A stretch of DNA of 62,145 bases, taken from the NCBI GenBank assembly GCA_031268215.1, contig JAIRXP010000005.1, positions 1-62,145 of the forward strand, read 5' to 3'. The notes under the pieces are model-generated. The model was not told the DNA's origin. It saw only the letters and a program-made list of their open reading frames with translations, and ran no database searches. Shown here one piece after another: positions 8,603-17,663 of the stretch. The position numbers and the translations under genes are program-made. The stretch's first letter is position 1; the number at the start of each line of letters is the position of its first letter. The stretch is from Bifidobacteriaceae bacterium (GTDB lineage: Bacteria; Actinomycetota; Actinomycetes; Actinomycetales; WQXJ01).

Positions 8603-10963
8603 GTGGTTACGGGAGCACTGAGAACCGGCGGCAAGTGGGTGGCTAGCATTGCCGGTTTCCTGGTCATTTCAGTCGGTTGCGGCGTTCTTGGGTCGGCCCT
8701 GTTCATACCGGCGATAGCGGTTACGACCGTGGCGGCGGAGACCGGCACAACGGTGCTGGAGGCCGTGCCGGCCGAGGTCCAGCTTCCCGACACATGGGAG
8801 CGCTCAGACATCTACGCCTCTGACGGCACCACTTTGCTGGCCACCTTCTATGACCAGAACCGCGTGCTGGTGGGCATAGAAGACATCTCCCAGCCCATGC
8901 GAGACGCCGTGGTAGCCCTTGAGGACCGACGCTTCTACACCCATTCTGGAGTTGACGTCCAAGGCATGATGAGGGCGTTCATCAATAACGCGATTGGCCA
9001 AGAGGGCATGCAGGGAGCTTCCACCCTGACCCAGCAGTTCATCAAGAACTCGCTCATCCAGCAGGCCCAGGAGAAAGGGGATACGGCGGCCGCGGACGCG
9101 GCGGTCGAATTCTCCTATGCCCGTAAACTGCGCGAAGCGAAGATGGCAGTGGAACTGGAGAAGCAGTACTCGAAGGATCAAATCCTTGAGTGGTACCTGA
9201 ACATAGCCCAATTCGGTCCGTCACTGTACGGGGTCGAGGCGGCCGCCAACTACTACTTCGGTGTCAAGGCCAAAGACTTGACCGTGGTGCAGGCCGCGAC
9301 CATAGCCGCCGTCACCCAAACCCCTAACGGCCTGGATCCGGAGAACTTCGCCGAGCGCAACAAGGTCCGGCGTGACGACGCGCTTAGCGCCATGCTTCGC
9401 GACGCCTACATCACCAAAGAACAATATGACGAAGCCGTAGCGACCGATGTCACAGCGTCGCTCAACATCACTAAGACACAGAGTAGTTGCCAGGCCGCGG
9501 ATAAGTTCAGCGGTTCAGGTTTCTTCTGCGACTACGTTCTGGAGGAGATCCGCAACTCGCCGGCTTTCGGTAAGACTGAAACAGAACGCACCGCCCTGCT
9601 TCAACGCGGTGGCCTGCGGATTGTCACCACGATCGACTTGTCAATGCAGGCGGCCGCCAAGGAAGCCATCGAAGACAACATACCCACCGGCGACCCGTCT
9701 GGAGTAGCCCAAGCACTCAGCTCGGTTGAGCCAGGAACCGGGAAGATCCGAGCCATGGCCCAGAACCGGGATTACCGACTCGAAGGAACGCCTGACAACA
9801 CCTACACCGCCATCAACTACAACGCTGACTTAGCCTACGGCGGATCACGCGGTTTTCAGCCTGGCTCCACTTTTAAGCCTTTCACGCTGGCCGCTTGGCT
9901 CAACGCTGGACACGCGCTCCGCGAACCATTCGACGGCTCGAAGCAGCGGTACACCAAGGAAAGCTGGAATGCCAAGTGCATTGAAGGCGGCACCATGATG
10001 ATTTCGCTGTGGAACGTGAAGGGAGGAGCCCGCAATCCGAATACGGCCTTGGCCGCCACTACCGGTTCCATGAACGCCTCTTATGCCGCCATGGAAAAGA
10101 AACTCGACCTCTGCGACATCCGGGACCTCGCCGCATCCATGGGCGTGACCAGGGCAGATGATAAAGAATGGGACTTTTACCCGTCGCAAGTTCTGGGAAC
10201 CAACGTTGTCGCGCCCTTGGCCATGGCCGGGGCCTACGCCACCTTCGCCTCAGGCGGGATCTTCTGCCGGCCAACAGCCCTTGAATCAGTCGCCACCCGC
10301 GACGGCGAGGAAATCCCGCTGCCTGAAGACCGCTGCGAGCGGGCGCTCTCCGAGGGCGTGGCCAATTCCGTCAGTTACGCCCTTCAAACTGTGATCGCCG
10401 GCGGTACCGGAACCAAGGCTCGGCTGGCTGGCGGCCGGCCGGCCGCTGGCAAGACCGGCACTACAGATGATTCAGAAGCCGCCTGGTTCTGCGGCTACAC
10501 GCCTCAGCTAGCCACCGCCATCTGGGCCGGCACACCAGCCAAACCAACCGAACTCAAGGGCACAATTGGCGGCAAGCCTTTCCGCGCCGGCGCGTTTGGC
10601 GGTGACCTCTCCGCCCCGGTCTTCAAGGCCTTCATGGATGTCGCTTTGGACGGCCAAGAGAAACGCGGTTTCCCCGCGCCGCCCAACAGCTTGCTGAACG
10701 GCAAACAAGTGCGGGTGCCCTCGGTGCTCGGTATGGACGCGAACACGGCCAAACAGCAACTTGAGGCGGAGGATTTCACAGTCAAGTTCAACTCGCAAAA
10801 GGTGTTCTCCGACAACTACCCGGCCAACACCGTCGCCCAACAAAGCCCCAGCGGTTCAGCCTATCCTGGCGGCACAATTACCTTGACCCTGTCCGATGGC
10901 CCGCAGCAGCAGCCGTTCCCACCGTTCCCTCCGTTCCCGCCGAATGACGGCCAGTCCCACTAG
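8603..10963 (+). CDS. Bifunctional class A penicillin-binding protein with PASTA domain
   Basis: A cell-wall synthase with glycosyltransferase and transpeptidase activity. A membrane anchor spans about residues 12-43. The GT51 domain has the catalytic EDRRFYTHSG at 107-116. The transpeptidase has SxxK in PGSTFKPF (Ser422, Lys425), SMN at 489-491 and KTG at 617. One PASTA repeat follows (VRVPSVLGM..., about 690-755), then a short Pro/Phe/Gln tail with PFPPFPPFPP. The GTG start has only GAGG close by, so the message may be leaderless. It resembles PonA-like actinobacterial enzymes of 700-800 residues. It stands alone between sdhCAB and the convergent threonine aldolase. Confidence 0.95.
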   Translation: MVTGALRTGGKWVASIAGFLVISVGCGVLGSALFIPAIAVTTVAAETGTTVLEAVPAEVQLPDTWERSDIYASDGTTLLATFYDQNRVLVGIEDISQPMRDAVVALEDRRFYTHSGVDVQGMMRAFINNAIGQEGMQGASTLTQQFIKNSLIQQAQEKGDTAAADAAVEFSYARKLREAKMAVELEKQYSKDQILEWYLNIAQFGPSLYGVEAAANYYFGVKAKDLTVVQAATIAAVTQTPNGLDPENFAERNKVRRDDALSAMLRDAYITKEQYDEAVATDVTASLNITKTQSSCQAADKFSGSGFFCDYVLEEIRNSPAFGKTETERTALLQRGGLRIVTTIDLSMQAAAKEAIEDNIPTGDPSGVAQALSSVEPGTGKIRAMAQNRDYRLEGTPDNTYTAINYNADLAYGGSRGFQPGSTFKPFTLAAWLNAGHALREPFDGSKQRYTKESWNAKCIEGGTMMISLWNVKGGARNPNTALAATTGSMNASYAAMEKKLDLCDIRDLAASMGVTRADDKEWDFYPSQVLGTNVVAPLAMAGAYATFASGGIFCRPTALESVATRDGEEIPLPEDRCERALSEGVANSVSYALQTVIAGGTGTKARLAGGRPAAGKTGTTDDSEAAWFCGYTPQLATAIWAGTPAKPTELKGTIGGKPFRAGAFGGDLSAPVFKAFMDVALDGQEKRGFPAPPNSLLNGKQVRVPSVLGMDANTAKQQLEAEDFTVKFNSQKVFSDNYPANTVAQQSPSGSAYPGGTITLTLSDGPQQQPFPPFPPFPPNDGQSH

Positions 10964-11010
10964 CCGGCTAAGTAGCTGAAACCCGTGGGGAGGAGGTCTT
11001 GTGGGGCCGC

Positions 11011-12063
11011 CTAACTGAAGCGTTCCGTGGCCTGGGCCAAGAGCCCAATGGCTTGCGCCAATGCACGGTCATCAATGTCCCGGTGTGTGACCAACCGGAC
11101 CGCTGTCCCCATGGTCAGGCAACCAACCCCGGCGTCCTGCCAGGCTTGGGTTAGGTCCGACGCGGACCACCTGCTATCTGGCCCAGGGCTAGCCAGAACA
11201 ATGTTCGTGGCCGGCTCCGGGGCCCTCAAACCCATCTCCCGCAGTGCCTTAGCTAAGAGCGACGCCCGGCGCCTGTCCCAATCAATCCGCGGCAGTTCCT
11301 CATCCAGTGCCACTAGGGCCGCCGCCGCCAGAACCCCCGACTGCCGCAGGCCGCCACCCAAGGCTTTGCGCCAGCGGCGGGCCCGGTCAATGAAGCCTCG
11401 GCTGGCACATAACAGTGAGCCGACCGGTGCGCCCAGTCCCTTAGAGAAACACACGCTCACTGAATCAGCTCCGCCAACCGCCTGGGCTGGGTCAATGGAC
11501 TGGGCGGCGGCGGCGTGCCAAAGCCGGGCACCGTCCAAGTGGACTGCCCAGCCGGCTTGGTGGGCGGCATCGGACAATTCGTGGGCTAAGCGCCAGTCGA
11601 TGAAATAGCCACCGGCGTGATTGTGGGTGTTTTCCAAACAAACCAACCGGGTGACCAGGTCATAGTAGGCGGGCTGGTCCGCTTCCTCCGCCGCGACTGC
11701 CGCGATATCCGCCACCGACGGCACTCCCGGCGCGTGTGACCAGGGCAATTCAAGCGGAATGCCGCCCGCGATCCAACCGGCGGTACCCAACTCGTGGGAC
11801 AAGACGTGAGCGTGGCGGGGCGCCAAGAACCGGTCTCCCGGCCGCAAGTGCGTCATCAGGGCCACCAAGTTCGACATTGAGCCGGACGGCATGAAGAGCC
11901 CGGCCTCTTGGCCCAGCAGGTTGGCCGTCCGGGACTCTAGCTCCTGGACCGCTGGGTCACGGTCAATAACATCATCGCCAACACGGACGCTAGCCATCGC
12001 TTGCCGCATCGCTGGGGAAGGTTGAGTGACGGTGTCAGACCGCAAATCCACGCTGATGTTCAC
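11011..12063 (-). CDS. ltaE: Low-specificity L-threonine aldolase
   Basis: A PLP enzyme cleaving L-threonine or allo-threonine to glycine and acetaldehyde. The family opening VDLRSDTVTQPSPAMRQAM, the GDDVIDRDPAV motif, HLDGARLWHAA and the Schiff-base lysine in CFSKGLGAPVGS are all present. I prefer the GTG at 12063, which places VNISVDLRSDTVT at the N terminus as in the family; an ATG 14 codons upstream is in frame. The protein is about 350 residues. It diverges from the VapB-like gene and shares its promoter region; its 3' end faces the PBP gene. Confidence 0.94.
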   Translation of the reverse strand: MNISVDLRSDTVTQPSPAMRQAMASVRVGDDVIDRDPAVQELESRTANLLGQEAGLFMPSGSMSNLVALMTHLRPGDRFLAPRHAHVLSHELGTAGWIAGGIPLELPWSHAPGVPSVADIAAVAAEEADQPAYYDLVTRLVCLENTHNHAGGYFIDWRLAHELSDAAHQAGWAVHLDGARLWHAAAAQSIDPAQAVGGADSVSVCFSKGLGAPVGSLLCASRGFIDRARRWRKALGGGLRQSGVLAAAALVALDEELPRIDWDRRRASLLAKALREMGLRAPEPATNIVLASPGPDSRWSASDLTQAWQDAGVGCLTMGTAVRLVTHRDIDDRALAQAIGLLAQATERFS

Positions 12064-12113
12064 CCCACAGTTATATCGCTCATCCGGAGGAGTAAGGCCG
12101 CCCAACCATTACG

Positions 12114-12119
12114 TAGACT
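12114..12119 (+). promoter_or_regulatory. Putative -10 element for a leaderless VapB-like gene
   Basis: TAGACT sits 8 nt before the GTG at 12128. The same hexamer and the same 8-nt spacing occur before the quinone oxidoreductase ATG at 26973. This placement would start transcription at or next to the start codon. No clear -35 box is visible. Confidence 0.5.
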
Positions 12120-12127
12120 TACCAATT

Positions 12128-12469
12128 GTGATCTTCCGCGCCATCGCTGACTCCCGGCCGTACCCCGACCACGGGTTCGCGTCCTCGAGCCAATGGTCGC
12201 GGGTCCCTCCGCGCCAGGTTCGCTTGGCGGAACTGATCACCACCAAATCGACCCTTGACCTGGAGAGCTTGCTCGCCGAAGACTCGACTTTCTATGGCGA
12301 CCTGTTCGCCCACGTTGTCTACTGGCGTGGCGCCTACTACTTGGAGGACGGCCTGCACCGGGCCGTCCGGGCAGCACTGCGGGGCCGCGCCATTCTGCAC
12401 GCGCGGGTCCTGAATCTAGATGAGGCCCGTACCCAGCGGCCAGCCGGAACGCAGACAGATGCCGTCTAG
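12128..12469 (+). CDS. Conserved actinobacterial VapB-like/ParB-fold-like small protein
   Basis: A 113-residue protein of a family common in Actinomycetota directly upstream of a LytR_C protein and often annotated as a VapB-type antitoxin. The core reads IFRAIADSRPYPDHG, RQVRLAELITTKSTLDLE, EDSTFYGDLFAHVVYW and YYLEDGLHRAVRAAL; the last block recalls the ParB N-terminal GxHRxxA motif. No PIN toxin is adjacent, so an antitoxin role is doubtful. The open frame extends upstream to 12026, but that part overlaps the aldolase gene; the GTG at 12128 restores the usual start and has a TAGACT box 8 nt upstream. It overlaps the next gene by 11 nt. Confidence 0.72.
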   Translation: MIFRAIADSRPYPDHGFASSSQWSRVPPRQVRLAELITTKSTLDLESLLAEDSTFYGDLFAHVVYWRGAYYLEDGLHRAVRAALRGRAILHARVLNLDEARTQRPAGTQTDAV

Positions 12470-13064
12470 CGAGTCGCCGCAGCGCCTACTTTGGCGCCAG
12501 ACCGCCATCTACAGCATCCTGACCGGGGCTCTGATCGTGATCGCGGCGGTCGCGATTGGGCAATGGACCGGCGCGCTGAAGCCGATGATCAACAAGGACT
12601 TCAAGTACCCGCCGTCGGATCCAGTCAAGACCGATCCAGTGCCCTGCCCGGCCGGGCAAAGCCCCGCCTACCCGGAACCGAACGCCGTTCCGGTCAAGGT
12701 CTTGAACGGTACGGGGCAACAGGGGCTGGCCTTGGAAACGGCCACCGCCATGGCAGCTCGCGGGTTTGTCTCTCCCGAATCAGATAACGGCACACCTTAT
12801 GACGGCGTGGCCAAGCTGGTCGCCGGCGTCAACGGCGTGAACAACGCTTACAGTGTGCTGCGGTTCTTCCCCGAAGGGGCTGTCATCACCATGGACCTGC
12901 GCGAGGACACCAGTGTGGACGTAATCCTGGGGACCCGCTTCAAGGCTCTGCGCACTGAGGAAGAGCGCGATGCCGATTCATCGGTGAACATTGTGCCCAT
13001 CGAGTCTTGCCAGGATCCGGCGAGCATCATCGCCGAACTGACCGCGACCAACCCGCCGGCCTGA
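12459..13064 (+). CDS. Membrane-anchored LytR C-terminal domain protein
   Basis: An envelope protein of about 201 residues. After a short cytoplasmic tail comes one membrane helix (YSILTGALIVIAAVAIGQW), a linker, and a LytR_C domain starting at VPVKVLNGTGQQGLALETA. LytR_C domains occur in actinobacterial wall proteins; the exact job is unknown, though a role with wall polymer ligases is likely. The ATG at 12459 lies inside the preceding gene, so the pair is coupled. Its stop is 2 nt from the convergent end of the ECF S-component gene. Confidence 0.82.
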   Translation: MPSSESPQRLLWRQTAIYSILTGALIVIAAVAIGQWTGALKPMINKDFKYPPSDPVKTDPVPCPAGQSPAYPEPNAVPVKVLNGTGQQGLALETATAMAARGFVSPESDNGTPYDGVAKLVAGVNGVNNAYSVLRFFPEGAVITMDLREDTSVDVILGTRFKALRTEEERDADSSVNIVPIESCQDPASIIAELTATNPPA

Positions 13065-13066
13065 AG

Positions 13067-13918
13067 TCAAAGCGAGGAGTCCGAGGCCACGGAAATCGCC
13101 GGTTCAAAGGCGGCGCGAGCGCCGGCCCGCCGGAGTAGCCCCAGGATTGGGTGCCCAAGAACCACCAACGCGGCCGCGCAAGTCACCGCCCGCACCGTGT
13201 CCCAGGTGGTGGTTGACGTGATCAGAGTGAACACCAGAAAGTGTTGCCAGTTAGTGCCGGACGGAGCACCGGGGTCGAACCCAATTCCGCTGGCGGCTTG
13301 GCCGGTGCCAGCCAGGGCGGGCCAGAACCACAAGTTCATCAAGGCACCAAAAAGATAGCTGGCGGCGATTCCGTAAACCACCAGCATCGCGATTTCGGCC
13401 CGCCCGCGGACCTTTCCCGGCAGCCGGCCAGCCCCCGCCGCTATCCATGAGGAACACACCATCTGCATTCCGAGCCAAGGTCCAACCCCACCGGTCAGCA
13501 ACGCCGATGCCAGCAAGGACACTCCTCCCAAGGCGAACCCGAAGCCTGCCCCAAAAGCCCTTCCGCCCAGGATCAGCAAGAAGAAGACCGTTTCGACTCC
13601 GCCAACACCGGCTCCCAGCGGCCGCACTGCCGCGATAGCGGCCGAGAGCACGCCCAATAGCGCTAGAGTCTTGGCGTCCAGCCCGCCTTCCAGCACCTGG
13701 GCCAGAATCAGCATCATCATGGCTGGCAGCAGTACCATCAGCAGGGCTGATGACGCGAAGGTGCTGCTCCGTCCGGCGCCCAAGAACGGCCACAAGCTGA
13801 GCGCCAAGGCCGCCAGGGAACAGGCGATGATCGCCATTCCCGTTCCCCACCTCAGTGGTAGCGCCTGGCCTGGGGCCCGGCCTGCCGGGACCGCGCGGCC
13901 GCTATTGGGGTTGATCAC
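13067..13918 (-). CDS. ECF transporter S component, probably for cobalamin
   Basis: A polytopic membrane protein of 283 residues with about six hydrophobic segments, rich in Gly and Ala, with the ECF-S-like stretch GGVETVFFLLILGGRAFGAGFGF. It would give substrate specificity to the EcfT/EcfAA' module encoded just upstream. The operon starts with a cobalamin riboswitch, so vitamin B12 or a corrinoid precursor is the probable ligand (CbrT-like). The start codon lies inside the last codons of the ATPase gene (17-nt overlap), showing tight coupling. It ends the operon. Confidence 0.82.
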   Translation of the reverse strand: MINPNSGRAVPAGRAPGQALPLRWGTGMAIIACSLAALALSLWPFLGAGRSSTFASSALLMVLLPAMMMLILAQVLEGGLDAKTLALLGVLSAAIAAVRPLGAGVGGVETVFFLLILGGRAFGAGFGFALGGVSLLASALLTGGVGPWLGMQMVCSSWIAAGAGRLPGKVRGRAEIAMLVVYGIAASYLFGALMNLWFWPALAGTGQAASGIGFDPGAPSGTNWQHFLVFTLITSTTTWDTVRAVTCAAALVVLGHPILGLLRRAGARAAFEPAISVASDSSL

Positions 13919-15620
13919 CGACCGCCTCCTCAGCTACTCCAGCTACTCCCGCAACTTCGGTCACGGCCGCTGCCTCGGTCACGGCCGCCACCGCCGCGTC
14001 CACCGCCAAACAGGGATTAGGCGCCATGACCTTGGCGATCTGGGGCGCGTGGGCCGGAACCGAGAGCAGGAACTGGCCCGCTGGCCCACCGCCCACTATC
14101 TCCCCTTCCGCCATCCATAGGATGCGGTCAACGGCGATGGCCAGGAATTCGACATCGTGCGTCGCCACTAGCACCGCCCGGTCTTGGGCCGCCAACGACT
14201 TCAGCGAGTCCGCCAGCCGGTCCTTGGCCGCGTAATCCAGGCCGCGCGTGGGCTCATCGAGGATCACTACCTGAGTCTCGGCGGTGAGCTGGATAGCCAG
14301 GGCCAAAGCTAGCCGCTGGCCCTCCGACAGGTCCCGTGGATGAGCCATTCGATCAATTCCTGGTGCGAGCTGTTCGAGCAGCGCGTTGGCCTGGGCATTG
14401 GGCAATTCGCGGGTCACCGAATCCGCCCAGAACAGGTCAGTTGGCTGGGCTGGCACCATCACCAGGTCATGGCGCGGAGACGCCCGCCGGTCCTCGGCCA
14501 GCGCCCACAGAAGGGATGTCTTGCCGGCACCGTTGCGGCCCATCAGCCCGGTGATTTGGCCCGCCCGCAGTTCCAGGCTGACACCCTTGACAGCCTCGAC
14601 AGGTCCCGGATGGGTGACGCGAATATTCTCCGCCCGCAAGGCGATCCGCCCGCTCGGTTCGCCTGGGCCAGGCGCGGCCCCACCCCGTCTAGTCCGGTCC
14701 AGCCGTCTGCGGGGCCTGGAAGCTCCGGTTGGTCCAGGGCCGTCTTGTCCAGCACCGTCTTGCCCGATGCCGCTGGGTTCAGTCCCCAAATTGCCCGTGC
14801 GGTCAGGCGGTGAGGCAAGCCGGGAGCTGGGTGGGACGCGGCGGCGGGCCTCACGAACAGTCAATGGCGGTTGGGGCCACTCAAGGGCGCGGCCCAGCCG
14901 AACCAGCGGCGGCGCCACCGGACTGTTCACCAATTGCTCCCGGGGCGGGCCGGAGGTGACCAGCCCGTCGCCATCGACCCGCACTATCTGGTCTGCGAAC
15001 TGAATCACCCGTTCCAGGCGGTGTTCGGCCATTACCACCGTCATGTCTAGGTCATCGACCAGCCGGCTGATCGCGGCCATCACGTCTTCCGCAGCCGCCG
15101 GATCGAGGGCAGAGGTTGGCTCATCCAGCACCAGCACCTTGGGATGCGGCGTCAACGCGGCGGCGATGGCGACTCGTTGGGCTTCCCCGGCGGAGAGCGA
15201 GGCTGGATCCCTGCCGCGCAGACCGGCTATCCCCAAGAGATCCAGGACCTCTTCGACGCGGGCCCGCATGGTAGGTGGGTCCACGCCCCGCTGCTCCATG
15301 GTGTAAGCGAGTTCATCGACCACTCGATCAGCGACGAACCCAGCGGCAGGATCCTGGCCCACATACCCGGCCAGTCCGGCCAGCCGTCGAGGCGGGTTGG
15401 TGGCGGTCAACCGGCCGCAAGTCTCGACCCGTCCGGACAGGAGTCCGCCCGTGAAATGCGGCACCAGCCCGTTGATGGCTTTCAGGAGGGTTGACTTGCC
15501 CGCACCGGTTGGACCGATCACCAGCGCCAACTGGCCGGCGGTGAACTCCAGGTTGACCTGCCGCAGGACCGGCCGGGTAGCACCCGGGTAAGTGAAACTC
15601 ACCCCATCGAAGAGGATCAT
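13902..15620 (-). CDS. Fused double ATP-binding subunit of the ECF transporter (EcfA-EcfA')
   Basis: Powers vitamin import; both ABC domains lie in one 572-residue chain. Domain 1 has Walker A GPTGAGKST, signature LSAGEAQR and Walker B VLVLDEPTSALD. Domain 2 has GRNGAGKTS, DLSEGQRLALAL and VVILDEPTRGLD. A Pro/Gly/Arg-rich linker of about 75 residues joins them. The C terminus ends in an Ala/Val/Glu-rich repeat (AVTEAAAVTEVAGVAGVAEE). The open frame extends to 15848, but the ATG at 15620 overlaps the EcfT stop in ATGA and begins the family sequence MILFDGVSFTYPG, so I take it as the start. Confidence 0.94.
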   Translation of the reverse strand: MILFDGVSFTYPGATRPVLRQVNLEFTAGQLALVIGPTGAGKSTLLKAINGLVPHFTGGLLSGRVETCGRLTATNPPRRLAGLAGYVGQDPAAGFVADRVVDELAYTMEQRGVDPPTMRARVEEVLDLLGIAGLRGRDPASLSAGEAQRVAIAAALTPHPKVLVLDEPTSALDPAAAEDVMAAISRLVDDLDMTVVMAEHRLERVIQFADQIVRVDGDGLVTSGPPREQLVNSPVAPPLVRLGRALEWPQPPLTVREARRRVPPSSRLASPPDRTGNLGTEPSGIGQDGAGQDGPGPTGASRPRRRLDRTRRGGAAPGPGEPSGRIALRAENIRVTHPGPVEAVKGVSLELRAGQITGLMGRNGAGKTSLLWALAEDRRASPRHDLVMVPAQPTDLFWADSVTRELPNAQANALLEQLAPGIDRMAHPRDLSEGQRLALALAIQLTAETQVVILDEPTRGLDYAAKDRLADSLKSLAAQDRAVLVATHDVEFLAIAVDRILWMAEGEIVGGGPAGQFLLSVPAHAPQIAKVMAPNPCLAVDAAVAAVTEAAAVTEVAGVAGVAEEAVGDQPQ

Positions 15621-16900
15621 CCTGTCGCCCCCGCAGTGCTGGCCGCGGGCCTGCCGGCGGCGTTGGAAGGATGGGAAGAGTCGCCAGCACGAGCGGAGCC
15701 CGCCAGGTCTGACGAGCTGGCGGAGCCGGCGGCGCTGGCCGAGCCTGCGGAACCTACGGAGCTGACGGGACCAGGCGGAGCCGTCCACAGTAACGGCGAT
15801 GCCATCGCCGCCAAACCCAGCAGTGCCGGCCAAGGCAGGCTGGGCCAAGCGATCCCTCCGGGATCAAGCACCTCAGCGCCGCCGGTCCACGATGAAGCGG
15901 CCCAGCCCAAGACAAAGATGACGGCGCAGACCGTGATCCGCCAGTCCGGTGTATTCCAGGGCTCCCGGCTGAGGCGGGTGGCACCCACATCGCGACCCAA
16001 CCAATTCAGCAGTCCCGCCCCACCGGACGCCGCCGCAGCCAAGATCAGCCAGCCCATAGCCGGCCTGCCGCCGGTTACCGCCAATGCGCCAGCGGCCGTC
16101 AGAGCCATGACGGCCACGGCGGCCAGCGCCCGGAGCTGCTGAATGGCCCGGCTCGGTAGCCGGGACGTAGCACCGTAGCCGCGCGCCTCCAGTGACGCGG
16201 CCAGAATAAGCGAACGGTCCAGGCTGTCCGCCAGGACCGGGAAGATCACCCGGTGGAGGGCCTGCCACCGGCCCTGACCGGCCCCGCTACCGCGCGACCC
16301 GGTCCGGCCCGGCCGGATGCCGCTCTTCCTCGGAGTCCCGGTGCCACCGCGCAGCCGGGCCGCCCGGCGGACCCGGCTGACAGACAGAGCCAAGGAAGGA
16401 AACAGCGTTAGCGCCACCACCACCGCGGTGCCCACCTGGCGCAAAGCGCCCGGCAAGCTCGCCAGCACCCGCTTGGGACTAGCCAGCACGTTGGCGGAGC
16501 CAACCGCCAAGATCAGGCAGCCCAACCTCATGCCATCACGCAGCCCCCAATAGAGGCCGTCCCAGGTGACTGGACCAAATAGAACCAGCCCACCCTCGCG
16601 AACAACCCCGGGCAGGTGCCATGCGGGCAGACTCAGAGCAACCGGCCCCGCACCGCCGCCCGCCGCGCCAAACACGATCCGGAAACCGACCCTAATAATG
16701 ACCACGCAGACAGCCAGCCAGACATATAGCCGCAACGTCAGGGCCCACTCGGAGCGCCCCCGCCTCGCCACTGCCACTGTCAGGGCCACTGTGGCGACCA
16801 GCGCCAACAGCAGCGGGTTCGTGGTCACCGCCGCCCCGCCCGCCAGGGTCAGCGCCCACAACCACCACGCCCCAGGGTGGACAGACCGCTCATTGGTCAC
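15617..16900 (-). CDS. ECF transporter transmembrane coupling protein EcfT (CbiQ family)
   Basis: The scaffold subunit linking the S component to the ATPases. It has hydrophobic helices over residues 10-180 and 245-370, and the EcfT coupling motif ASLEARGYG near residue 237. Its C terminus is a Gly/Ser/Ala-rich tail (SSVGSAGSASAAGSASSS) with no counterpart in typical CbiQ, making the chain 427 residues against about 260. The start overlaps the 3' end of the DUF4430 gene and its stop overlaps the ATPase start. Residues 185-210 hold an unusual Arg/Gly-rich insertion. Confidence 0.9.
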   Translation of the reverse strand: MTNERSVHPGAWWLWALTLAGGAAVTTNPLLLALVATVALTVAVARRGRSEWALTLRLYVWLAVCVVIIRVGFRIVFGAAGGGAGPVALSLPAWHLPGVVREGGLVLFGPVTWDGLYWGLRDGMRLGCLILAVGSANVLASPKRVLASLPGALRQVGTAVVVALTLFPSLALSVSRVRRAARLRGGTGTPRKSGIRPGRTGSRGSGAGQGRWQALHRVIFPVLADSLDRSLILAASLEARGYGATSRLPSRAIQQLRALAAVAVMALTAAGALAVTGGRPAMGWLILAAAASGGAGLLNWLGRDVGATRLSREPWNTPDWRITVCAVIFVLGWAASSWTGGAEVLDPGGIAWPSLPWPALLGLAAMASPLLWTAPPGPVSSVGSAGSASAAGSASSSDLAGSARAGDSSHPSNAAGRPAASTAGATG

Positions 16901-17663
16901 GGCCGCGCCTCCGGCGGGCCGCCAGCCAAGTCCCCAGCGCCGCCACGGCCACCAGAATGGCCGCGATCACGGTCCCGGCCGGACCCGTGTCGAGCCACGC
17001 CCAGAAGCCTTCACCGCCGGCCGGGCCACCGGCCGCGCTGGCCGGCGTGCCGGAGGAAGGAACCCGGCCGTCGGGGCCGGCTGCCGCGTTTCCGGTGCCT
17101 AACGTGCTCCTCTCATCCCGATTCGGATCCGCACCGGGGTCAGGAGCCTGACCCACCGACTTATCCGGCCCAGCCCCTGGCCTAGCAACCGGATCTGGGA
17201 CCGGGCGGGAGGGCGGATCACCTGCCCCAAAGGACCAGCCAATGGCGCTGTCAACCGGTGCTCCGAGGGTGGCCGAACCGGTAGTTGAATACACCCATTG
17301 GCCGTCCTGACTGGTCCAAAGCGACCAATAGGCGTCCGCCGGGGCGCCGTTGCACGGATCAGGATGGCGGTCAATCTGACAGACAAAGCCCATCTGTCTG
17401 GGAACAAATTCATAGGTGAAGCCGGCGTTCTTGGTCGCCTCCAACGCTGATCCGGCCGGCCCGAGCGCGCACCGCGTGACCGTGGTTTCGGACCCGCCGC
17501 CATCCACGACCACAGTCACGCCTTCGCCGGGCCCGCAGGGCCCATCCCCACCGATGGTCGCCGCCGCGACGGCTGGGACAACGCCGCCGGGCAGCGAAAC
17601 CCATAGCTGCGAAGCGGTGACCATAAAGAGCGCCACTGGAAGGCCCAGGCGCCAGGCGCTCAC
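16890..17663 (-). CDS. DUF4430 (transcobalamin-like C-terminal) membrane-anchored protein
   Basis: Probably a surface corrinoid-binding component. The chain has a signal segment (LPVALFMVTASQLWVSLPGGVVPAVAAA), a domain of about 110 residues with the DUF4430 pattern (YWSLWTSQDGQWVYSTTG ... IGWSFGAG) and several Cys, a Pro/Asp/Gly-rich spacer, and a C-terminal helix followed by RRRRGRDQ that anchors it in the membrane. DUF4430 resembles the small beta domain of human intrinsic factor and transcobalamin. The GTG at 17663 overlaps the TGA of the preceding lipoprotein gene; in-frame codons further upstream read through that gene and are rejected. Confidence 0.86.
   Translation of the reverse strand: MSAWRLGLPVALFMVTASQLWVSLPGGVVPAVAAATIGGDGPCGPGEGVTVVVDGGGSETTVTRCALGPAGSALEATKNAGFTYEFVPRQMGFVCQIDRHPDPCNGAPADAYWSLWTSQDGQWVYSTTGSATLGAPVDSAIGWSFGAGDPPSRPVPDPVARPGAGPDKSVGQAPDPGADPNRDERSTLGTGNAAAGPDGRVPSSGTPASAAGGPAGGEGFWAWLDTGPAGTVIAAILVAVAALGTWLAARRRRGRDQ

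Noticed and set aside
12128..12469. VapBC toxin-antitoxin pair
   Set aside because: The small protein is VapB-like only by family habit; its neighbour is a LytR_C envelope protein, not a PIN toxin.
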